Origin: Fragum whitleyi | Taxonomy: Eukaryota; Mollusca; Bivalvia; Cardiida; Cardiidae | Direction of reading: 5' to 3' | DNA length: 64,000 nucleotides | Assembly (NCBI GenBank): GCA_948146395.1 | Contig: OX411558.1 | Location: 51,903,622-51,967,621 of the forward strand | Part shown: in pieces, positions 23,275 through 33,700 of the stretch | Layout: the number at the start of each line of letters is the position of its first letter | Position numbering within the stretch: the stretch's first letter is position 1 | Translations under genes and position numbers: made by a program | Notes under the pieces: generated by a model | Database searches by the model: none | The model's input: the letters and a program-made list of their open reading frames with translations, nothing else | What the model was told of the DNA's origin: nothing

Positions 23275-23485
23275 ATAGTGTTCCATTTATCTGCAATTGT
23301 CTCTCACCAATGGGTTGATAATCGTAGACCTATATGAGATAGTAGATGGAGGCTAGGAAAGGATATGGTGGTTGTACTGGTGAGAGAAATACCAGGAATC
23401 CATTGTAAGGTGCTCCGACCGCCGCGATATAACTGGGAAAAAAATGTTGAAAGCGGCGTTTAACTTCATTCAATCAATTAATCAT
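23275..23485 (+). mobile_element. tRNA-derived SINE, body copy 2
   Basis: Same body (ctcaccaatgggttgataat, accaggaatccattg, gcggcgtttaacttcattc) and an aatcaatt tail. Head absent. Confidence 0.75.
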
Positions 23486-23556
23486 AACTTTTTTGTCTTC
23501 TATCCGCACCCAATTGAAGAATTCCCAAACCGATCTATTGCGATCGCGCAATGTAT

Positions 23557-23790
<234 letters not shown>

Positions 23791-23795
23791 GGGGC

Positions 23796-23856
23796 AGTCC
23801 GGGGTTCGAACCCTGGACCACTCGCTTTCAGGGCGATTGAGCTAACAGGACCGCTT
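23796..23856 (-). pseudogene. Degenerate tRNA-like sequence
   Basis: On the minus strand it starts gcggtcctgttagctcaatc and ends with the intact B box agggttcgaaccc and ggactgc, which pairs with the first seven bases apart from one G-T. Only about 61 nt, too short for a full cloverleaf, so a tRNA relic or SINE head. It abuts the GA array. Confidence 0.5.
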
Positions 23857-24289
23857 ACATGATGTATGATGGCAGTAGCGGATCCAGAGGGGATGTGGAT
23901 TCAAACGACCCCCATCCCCTCTGAGGACTGCTTATTTCACGGTCATAGGGAAATGCAATGGATTTTGGGGATCAACTTCAGAAAAGAATAGAAGACTGTT
24001 TATTTTAAACAGTCTTCATTTTTTCTGCGGTTGATTTCGAGAGGGTCCAGCCGACTTACACAAGATAATTATTAGAGTCAGAGAGTATTGGATACTGATT
24101 TATGAGTTTCAGACACGCAAAACCTGCGTCCTTTAAAATACTGTCCATAGGCGTATCTAGGACTTTGAAATTTATACGCACTCACACGGCGACAACCTAA
24201 GAATATATAGGATAAAGCCGATATGTGGACTGTGACAAAAGATGAAGCCCATTATTTGCTCCCTTTATGTGATTTAAGCGTTGGTGAAT
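23857..24289. other. Gene-free spacer with small foldback
   Basis: It begins with a hAT-style end (agtagcggatccagagg). At 23980-24045 is the hairpin gaagactgttta / taaacagtcttc, a relative of one at 38.08 kb. No gene. Confidence 0.5.
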
Positions 24290-24370
24290 AATCAAAACAT
24301 CGTAACTACAGCTTAAATAAGCTGTAGTTTCGATGTTATGATCATTCATCAACGACATTTTTTCCAAAGG
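24290..24370. repeat. Short hairpin around agctgtagtttcgatg
   Basis: catcgtaactacagctt and its inverse aagctgtagtttcgatg are separated by a few bases. A decayed relative lies near 3520. Confidence 0.7.
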
Positions 24371-24509
24371 GGATTTATTTTTATTACGCACTTGCGTAGT
24401 GCCGGAATTAATATAATCGAACCCCCCCCCCCCAAGTTTACGGAAATCCTTGATCCGCTATTGGATGGAGTTGAAGAAAATCTTGTCCTTTTGTGTATAA
24501 CTCTTGAGA

Positions 24510-24612
24510 GCCTTTGGGATGTTTACAGTTACACTGTATTCCATCTACACCGGTAGCGTAATGTTTGTAAATGGAAACAATAGCGGAACCCATCGATTCG
24601 AACTGGACGCAG
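24510..24612. repeat. Inverted-repeat partner of 26935-27025
   Basis: ccatctacaccggtagcg, atgtttgtaaatggaaac and ggaacccatcga recur in reverse complement near 26.94-27.02 kb. The repeat class is unknown. Confidence 0.6.
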
Positions 24613-26013
24613 TGCTTAAATAAGGTACGTTTTTGTCTTTTCTTCAAGTTTAGAAATATCAAGTAAAATTGAAATCGATTACACACGTACAAACAACAAA
24701 GTGCTGAAAATCGCGGCGAAAAACATCCACAGATGGCTGAGTTAACAACGATTTTAGTTCTCGAAATGATCGGCTTGTCAACATTACGTTAAAAAACGAC
24801 AGTTTTCTCATACTTTCACCTGTTCTTGAAAAATAATAATAACCTTACGAAATCACTGTTCATTTTTGAACACATCTGTGCAAATTGTAAGCTTGGAACA
24901 TTCTTATATTGCTTGTAACCGTTCGATTATTTGAACCACCCTACTGTCGGAGTGTACGGTTAGGAAACCGCCTAAAATTTATCGATGACCGGTTGGGAAA
25001 CGAGGGTAGGTCCGGTTTGGAACTTACATTATTTATAGGAAATGCATTATTTGTTAGTTTTTTTGCAAGCATTTGGTTACTCGCGACAAAAACTAATAGC
25101 GAAAACACGATTTTATATATGGGCTTACTTTATATTAACATATAAACTTCGAAGTGTGCAGGTTCAAAGCTCTGGCTGCATTACTGAAATGTTTTAAACT
25201 TACCAGCTTAATTTTCACCAATTGATGCCTTTTAGTTTTTATTATATTACATGGACATGTAATATTGTTACATAAATAAGACATAATTCTGCCATACTGC
25301 CTTTATATACTGCTGCTCTCACTTTCGTGTATAAGATATACGTGTATCTCATACATGTATATGTGGTCAAGGGTGTCGACTAGACATATGTTTTCAAAAC
25401 CAAAATTGGTAGACCTTCAACTTCAATGGCATTGATTCTCGCTTGAATCTATCCTTAGCCCTCCCGGGTGGCACTAGTTAGCCAGGCTTTAGCACAAACC
25501 CCGTTAAAGCACATTTTACTTAGTGTTGTTCATAATCACGGTGGGTAACCCACGTGACTTTTGGAAAGCGTCCACACGGAAAAATCGTCTGCTTCAAGGT
25601 ATGTTTTCTTTAATTTCTCAGCTTATACTCTATTGATTTTGATGAGATAAAGTGCACGGAACGCGTCTTTGAGAGGGCTATTCCACGCCTCTTACTCACT
25701 CTGCTCCAAATCAAGTGGTTTTTTCAAACATTCGAGCAAAGTGCTTGTAAGTGCAAAACGGAAGTTGGAAGCGTTCACATGCACCGAATTTTTTTTTTTT
25801 TTCGCTTGAATGTTTGAAGAAACCACGGGATTCGGAACAATGTTGTACAATGTCTTGAAGATTTGAGCTGCCAAATTGACAGACGTAACAACGAAAGGGA
25901 TCCATTGCTAGAGCCTGAAATAGATCAAAGTGGGTTTTATTACTGATGTGTCTAAGTAATGTTATACCAGGGTATGTGAGTCATATACTTTTTTAAAATG
26001 CTTGCCAGACCAG
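24613..26013. other. Gene-free stretch
   Basis: Open frames here (for example 24909-25145) lack splice context and family motifs. A palindrome around ccggttgggaaac recurs near 26.57 kb. A tandem-like atacgtgtatctcatacatg sits near 25.33 kb. Confidence 0.4.
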
Positions 26014-26432
26014 TAATGCTCGATTGGTCGAGTTTGCTATGAAATATGCAGAAAGGTTCGCAGAAAGATACTCGGAGTACCTTTTCTGCATAAAGAAATG
26101 TACTCCATATCTAAAAAAGTGCAGAAATGCCATCGAAACTACAAGTCCTCCATTTTTTTAATGAAAATAACATGCATTAATGAGTTTTGGGACCACCTGA
26201 TCGAATTTCAGTAAAATAATGCATAATCTTAAGACCACGGGAAAACGTATTATTGTAGGTAAAATCCAGCCAAACACTATCAGGTGATCCCGAAACTCAA
26301 TATTCATGTTTTTAAAGAAAAAAAATTGGGGGACTTTTCTGTATTTTCGACGGCTTTTCTGTTCTTTTTTTTTCCAAATGGAGCACCTTTCTGTATGTTT
26401 CATAGCGAACTCGACCAACCGACGGTAGATCA
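26014..26432. mobile_element. Large foldback element, about 420 bp
   Basis: The left arm has gattggtcgagtttgctatg and gcagaaaggt. The right arm has acctttctgtatg and catagcgaactcgaccaa. Inner pairs (gggaccacctgatcg with caggtgatcccga) continue the foldback. No transposase frame. Confidence 0.75.
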
Positions 26433-26934
26433 CTTGTTAAACTGCAGATTCTTACTTATTTCACCACTTCATAAATGATCCTTGTGTAGACATGGTCAGA
26501 AATGTCGCCTATCTAAAGTGAAGTTTTCCGTTTACAAACCGGTCCCAGTCAGTCCCTAGACTGTTTCCCAACCGGACCATGTGCTGTTTCCCAACCGTTC
26601 ACTGTAATTTACACATGGCATTACTGTTTGCCTTCGTTTACATTTATTACGACACCAATTTCAAAGTAACTTTAGAGAGACACTTACAAATATCCATTGT
26701 GCAATAAAATGCTGAAATTTATTTAAAAATCGCGTCACAATATGGAGAAAATAACAATAGTTTCATGGTTTGTTCAAAATGCGATGATTTCGAGGGACAA
26801 AATCGTGAATTTCTCGGTCATCTATGGACGTTTTTCGTTCAGACTTTCCCAATTTTTTCCTTCTTTCGATTGTAATTGATTCCAATTGTACTTGATTTTT
26901 TTGAAGTCGCAGAATTGACATAGGGGTACCTGAT

Positions 26935-27025
26935 GTAAGAGCTTTATCCAATGTCAGTCGATGGGTTCCTCCATTGTTTCCGTTTACAAACATTTCGCTA
27001 CCGGTGTAGATGGGATACAGTGAGT
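26935..27025 (-). repeat. Inverted-repeat partner of 24510-24612
   Basis: In reverse complement it carries catctacaccggtagcg, atgtttgtaaacggaaac and ggaacccatcgactg. A 118-codon minus frame (26763-27119) runs through it, but it continues into MITE M1c, so it is probably not a gene. Confidence 0.55.
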
Positions 27026-27029
27026 TAGT

Positions 27030-27395
27030 AACATCAGAAAATTGACATTCATCTCGATCAAAACCATTCGAAATCACTCGCTCAACGCTCCAATCATTCA
27101 TGTCACTCACTCCAATCACTTAAAAACGCCCCAAATTTGCTCAAAATAATCAATATTTTAAACAAGCAGACCAAATTTTGAACGATTTTATTGTCTGGTA
27201 TTGATTTTAAGCTATTGAATTGTCCGTAAAAACACACAAACAGAAAATTAAGTAGATTTTGCTAATGGGAGGTAAAAATTATTGTAGCTTATGTTTTACC
27301 TCTTTTTAAAGTCATCCAAAACTCGCTCCACATACTCATTCGATTTCATTCCAAGATAATTCCCGAATCAATGAACTTGTCAATTTCATGATGTT
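27030..27395. mobile_element. MITE family M1 (copy c)
   Basis: Ends acatcagaaaattgac and gtcaatttcatgatgt, with the cactcg / aacgctcc words of the family. A few end positions have changed compared with the 4.0-kb copy. Confidence 0.7.
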
Positions 27396-28265
27396 TCTAC
27401 TGTAATAATTGGATATTCAAGTCATTCAAACCATGTGGTGAATCTTCTCTTTTAAAACGTCCCCTTTGGCCCATTGGCAAATATAAAGTATGCAAATGAA
27501 ACCACCAAAAAATGAAATTAAATAAAAACATTCTCTTTATAATCCACGATTTTTCCCTGGCAGGGCTGAGCCTAAGTAACGGGTCGGTGCACTTAAGGTT
27601 AAGGTAAATCAGCCTAGTCATAATTATTTACTTCTAAAGATAGTCGACATAGTAAAGCGTAGGTTGGTAACCAAACCCTCATAACTGAAGTTACGAGGCA
27701 TTGGTTACCCAACGATGAAATGTGTTCACTTTCTCTAAGCACCTTAATCATTTTGGTTTTATGATACTGTATTTGCACGCGTTCACGATTATTACATACT
27801 AATTTTTCAATGAACGAAAAATATTTAAAAATTAACTCACCAAATTAAGTCACGGCTTAGCCCCGCCCACAGGTTCACTAATAACGCAGAATACTCCCTA
27901 TTAAAGATATATATAAAAGAAATATAATGATAAAATATCCCTGAAATAACATACACTTTCTTCTGATTAATGATTCCTGAGAAGTTTGTGAGATTGTCTC
28001 AGTTAGGGGTGTTAGGTAAGAGATTTTAAGCGGATATTTTTTTCAAGCTAATTAGCCTTCTTGTTCATGTACATTAAGAAATCAAAACAATCAAATTAAG
28101 GAAAGTAGAAGGATGGTATACTGTCAAAGCGTATCTGGCACTGCTTTTTCAACCTATGTATGTTTAATATACTGTTGGAAAAGAAAATTGTTAGACCTGA
28201 CATACACTACTATGCAGTGAAGCCTGTGTTGACACGAAAACATCTGCATGATAACATAACATGAT
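27396..28265. other. Gene-free stretch before the ATCA array
   Basis: AT-rich, with no supported exon or repeat beyond a short palindrome at 27660-27715 (gttggtaaccaa / ttggttaccc). Confidence 0.45.
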
Positions 28266-28270
28266 ATGAG

Positions 28271-28920
<650 letters not shown>

Positions 28921-29017
28921 AGGGGTTAATATTTTCTTTGAACAAAAAAGACAAACAGTGATCAAGAATTTCATGAATAGCAGACAGGAGTGAGTCCAGC
29001 TTCATTCGAACGCTTCG

Positions 29018-29026
29018 GTCACGATC
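29018..29026. repeat. Target-site duplication, left of element A
   Basis: gtcacgatc, repeated at 30616-30624. Confidence 0.75.
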
Positions 29027-29199
29027 CGGTCTTAATATTCACCCCGGGACGCACCGGGACACCCCGGGACTCAATGAGACACCCCGGGACGCATCAAATA
29101 TGATTTATATGCAATAAATGCATGGGTATTATGTATATTACTTTTACAACTGTAAAGATATACTGTTTTATATGAGTAGTTTACATACCTAAATTCAGT

Positions 29200-30000
29200 C
29201 CCAATGTGTAAGTGAAATCGTTGTGTGAATTCGTATTAACATAAAAAAATAGTCCCGGGGTTCATGTCTTATCCTGTGAGAAATCGTTTTGTGAGATCGA
29301 ATTTACATTGAATTTGGTCTCGACATCGTTTTATATCCTTAAAAAACGATTTGTGAGCTTGTATATACCATGATAAAAAAAATTAGTCCCGGGGTGTTTC
29401 TTCTTCCAAGGGAATTGATTTTGTATGTTTTCTGTTCATTTGAATTGAGTCCCCGGGTGTTTCTTATCCTATGCGAAATCGCTAAGTGAGTTTGTATATG
29501 CTTATCAAATTAGTCCCGGGGTGTTAGTCCAATGCGAAATCGCTTTTGTATGCCGTTGTATTTGCATATGAAATGAGTCCCGGGGTGTTTCCTATTTTAC
29601 GAGAAATCGCATTGTTAGTTTTCTGGCAATTGTATTTATTCCTGATGATGTATTTTTTTATCCGATGATAAATCGTTTCTGAGCCAGTGTTTGTATTTTG
29701 ATATATGCCCGGTGCGTGTCTTATTTTAAGAGAACTCGTTAGCAAAGATCTTAGTGAAAATAAATTTGGTCCCGGACGCTTCTTGTCCTTTGCGAAATTG
29801 TTTTTGAGCTCGTATTTGCATATAGAATTAGTCTCCGGGTTTTATTGTACTACATGATTTATTTTTTTTTAAAATCGTTTTTCATATAAAATTAGTCCCG
29901 GTATGTATCTTATTTAATGAGAATCAGGTACAATGTAAGTTCTATCTGCACTTACATTAAGTCCAGGGGTGTTATTTCTTATTCAACGAAGTCTATAAAA
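29200..30000 (+). repeat. Internal 64-bp tandem repeat of element A
   Basis: Each unit has agtcccggggtgtttctta, then tgcgaaatcg, then gtgag-ttgtat words. Clear starts are at 29251, 29385, 29448, 29512 and 29576, and later units are more decayed. The CCCGGG part repeats the motif of the element's ends. Confidence 0.85.
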
Positions 30001-30545
30001 ACCGGCTTTTTAATCGCTTTGATAAACTTTATATTATTATTTATTTTTCTGTAAATTACTTTCCCCGAAACATCGATCTAATTCTCATTAAACTGAGAAA
30101 CGTTTCCCGGGGTTAATTAACATACACTTTGAAATAAGGTATTTTACTTTAAGAGAGTCCTAGGGTGGTGTCACATCCGTAATGTTTATTAATCCTTGAA
30201 AAAAATTCCTAATATTCCCTATTCTTATTTAATGGCAAATCATTTATTGTAGAATTTGTAAAAGAGTTGTTTTGTTGTTTCTTTTTTAAATAAAATTGCA
30301 TGCTCTTCCACGATCAGTAATAGTTATGTGTCCCGGGGTGTCTTTCTCAATACAATGATATCATCAAAATAAGTGTAATACCAATTCAACAAGTTAAAGT
30401 CTTATTTATATTTAATCAATTGTACATTAATATAATCAATTTCTTATTTCCTAATGATTTTATAGCCTACTTTTTATATATGAACCGTCCCGGGGTGTCC
30501 CGGTGTGTCCCGGTGCGTCCCGGGGTGATTATCAAGACCCGTCAC

Positions 30546-30610
30546 TAGACTGGTTCTGCTGTCGACTCATGTATGAAGCTTTTATGATAGTCGACAGTAG
30601 AACCAGTCTA
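30546..30610. mobile_element. 65-bp hairpin inserted at the right end of element A
   Basis: Arms tagactggttctgctgtcga and tcgacagtagaaccagtcta differ at one base. The flanks gacccgtcac (30536-30545 and 30611-30620) are a 10-bp direct repeat; the true length is 9 or 10 because the edge base is shared. Confidence 0.8.
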
Positions 30611-30615
30611 GACCC

Positions 30616-30624
30616 GTCACGATC
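30616..30624. repeat. Target-site duplication, right of element A
   Basis: gtcacgatc, matching 29018-29026. It lies 52 bp before the start codon of the COA1-like gene. Confidence 0.75.
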
Positions 30625-30676
30625 CATATTCTTGGAATTAGACTGAGATATAAAATGTAAGTAAAGAACGAACATC

Positions 30677-30746
30677 ATGGGTATAGCAAACATCGGATTT
30701 GAGAAAATCGGGGTAATCATGGCCGCTGGAGCCTGTGGAGTTATTG
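30677..30746 (+). CDS. COA1-like exon 1
   Basis: ATG preceded by acgaacatc, 23 codons plus one base, donor gtatgt. It encodes the hydrophobic anchor. It is sandwiched between transposons A and B. Confidence 0.65.
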
Positions 30747-33700
30747 GTATGTCATATATGGAATGGAAAGCTACAAAATGTGAGTTTAAAAAAATTGTTC
30801 ATTCGTCCCAATCTACATTCGTACTGATTTGGGGTACAAAAATGAAAGTAGCAGTATCTATGATATTCTGAGTTTCTGAACAACTCGAATTTTGATTGTC
30901 ATAATATCACCGAAAGAAAATAAGAAATTGATTGTTTTCCACTTTTCCTGTGTTTTCTGTCCTTACAATACTTAACGTATTTATTTTGATTAGCTGCAAT
31001 AATGTAGCCCTCTCTCTGAAATTTTGATGACATCAGACTATCAAAAGGGATGGAGGTATGTTATCACAACTAATTTTAATAATCACCCATATTCTAATAA
31101 TCGCACAGCCCCCAAAACACGGGTCTTGCTATTTACCCCGGAAACCCCGGGAACTCGGAATTACCCCGGGAAACCCAATATTATCATACAGAGGATATGT
31201 TTGTTCTATAAAATGCACTTTGGTGAAAATATCTCTTTTGATTGAAAAAAGATTTCAATATACTCATGTATTTCCACTTAATTACGAAGAACGCATGACA
31301 TTTTCTCCTGGTTTTACAACATTTTTAAGTGGGACCCAGGGTAATTCTATCAATATTAGAATCGTTTTAAATTATAACACCGGGAGAATTTCTACGTCTT
31401 TAACAATGAACTTGTTTTGCCAAAGTTTATATTAACAGTATCTAATCTCAATGAACAATACCCCGGGAATCATTTCAGTGATGTAAACACCAAAAATAAG
31501 GCATCATTGCATCAATGAAATCACTATGAGCCTACCCCGGGAAGATTTTCTAAAATGGTATCCCAACTTGATGGGGCCTGGAATAATTCTATCATCAGTC
31601 ATCACTGAAACTGCTGGTAACTTAACCCGGGAATATCACCACAATTATTGAAATACTAAATTGATGACCGGGATCTGTTGTATTTCTAGCAAAACTGTTC
31701 AAAACGCTTTACACTTACCTCGGAATATATTCTATGATTTAAACACCGCCTCGACAGGACCCAGGATGATCTAGCACAAATGAAATCGCCATGAAATTAC
31801 CCCGGGAATCCCCTTTATGTCAAAAAATAAAAATAAACTCATTTGGGCCCGACCTAAAGCTTCACATCATTGAAATCGCTTTGATCATTTACCCCGGGAA
31901 TCTTGCGTAGTCGAGCAAAACTTCATTACAGTACAAGATAATTCTGTAGTTTCGATATTTCTATCGTCAATGAACCAAATAGCTTCACCAATCACTCGAT
32001 TGAATGATTGTAAATAGGTTCTTTTTAGATTGATCACCATTTAACATTATGACATCACCTGTGATCAAATATTCGCTGATAAAATAAGATAACATTCGCA
32101 AACGTGTTGCAATTCTCAACGAAGACCAAGTGGTTTGCAAAAGTAATTTTGATTTATTTTATGAGTGAGTATTTGATTACCTGTACAGGAATGATACCGC
32201 TTCATATAATTAAATCGCAATTTGATTGAAATCCTCAAATAAGCTGTATCCGTGATGCAAATTAATTGCTCAAGAGGAACTGAACTTAAGGGCGACCGCT
32301 ATGGTGCTGATTCCTTTTTTCATGAATAATTAACATTCGCAAACGTTTTAGCATCCGGAACGCATGACAGAATATCAATTATAATTTATAAGCGAAAGGT
32401 TGATCGTTTCATATATTAAATCATTATTTACAACATCAATAATTTTGGACAACAAACAAAAAGTAAATGGTGAGCGGACAGCCTTAACGTCGTAACAACA
32501 GCTAAGATAATATTGGCATGCAGGACAGAATATGAATTACAAATTATTATCTTAATGATAATCGCTAATTAATATTAATCGTTATTTGTCGGATCATTAG
32601 ATAAATTTTGGACGTGAAACAAAATGGAATTCGTAGATTGGAAACCTAAACGTCGTAAAAACAGCTTAGTGAAATGTCCATGCAAAAGTGACTGATTTTG
32701 TTGGTCCGACGACTTTTTGATTTGAAGCATCTATCTTATGGATTAGAGAGATATTTTGAATTAATTTTCCATGATAGAGAAAATAGGTGATAAACAGTGT
32801 ATGTTGGCTTATGTCGAAATTCTAAGCTTAAACTTCGATGTGATGGTCGCCACTCAAATTATTTAACAACATGTTGTAGTTTCATATAAGTCTCCTTACC
32901 TGAAACATAATAGTCTATCTTACTATTCGGGCCTGCGTAAATATGTTTAGACGGACACTTTTATTTGTGTATACATGTAGTTCGATTCACTCAACCTGAT
33001 ATTGACTTTAACTGTCGCATTTAATCAATGTACAGAAAAAAAAACCGAATGTTGATACTGAATCTTCGAACAATGAAGGCGTTTGGGACCTGGGGTATTT
33101 CGCACAATAATGAATGCACTTAAAACAATACCCCGGGAATCTTCTCTGTGTGCATTTACATAGACGGAATGTAGAAAATAATTAATATCGATAGTTCAAT
33201 CCATGGAAACTTCCAATTACGGGACCCGGGGTAATTCTATTAAACAACATACCCCGGGAATCCTACGGAACGTTAACTTCTAGGGACTCGTGGTATTTTA
33301 GATTGAAATAGTTGAAACAAAGTCCTGGTAAATCGTCATCGCAAAACATCAAAATCAGGATAAGAACAGTACCCCGGGAATTTTCCCTGAGATAGAATCT
33401 TTTACTTAGTGGTACCCGGGGTAATTGAAATCGATTTACCTACCCCGGGAAAAGTTTCTACGCTTGTCTGTCAACATAATGGGACCTGGGGTAATTCAGG
33501 AAATACCACGGGAACATGATACATATGTTAACTTCGGGACCAGGGCTATTTCAGCCCATACTTTTTAAGAATCAAGGATTTCTACATCCAAAGATATGTC
33601 TCAGTTTAATGACTCATAAACTAGGTTAATTGGAGAATATCCCAGTGGCCTTTGTAAACTGATGGGGATTCCCGGGGTACGAGGAGGTTTTTTAACATAA

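Larger units (their letters stand above)
29027..30615. mobile_element. DNA transposon element A (non-autonomous, iterated terminal motif)
   Basis: The left end reads cggtcttaatattcaccccg. The right end in reverse complement reads gggtcttgataatcaccccg, and both continue with gggacgcaccgggaca. It is flanked by the 9-bp repeat gtcacgatc. The interior carries about a dozen copies of agtcccggggtgttt spaced about 64 bp apart. No transposase frame is seen. A 65-bp hairpin with its own 9-10 bp duplication sits in the last bases of the right end (30546-30610). Ends and target length resemble element B. By TSD length, Merlin or MULE relatives are possible, but the superfamily is not proven. Confidence 0.8.

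Noticed and set aside
26763..27119. 118-residue minus frame with mixed composition
   Set aside because: It runs through a dispersed repeat (shared with 24.5 kb) into MITE M1c; no splice sites or motif.
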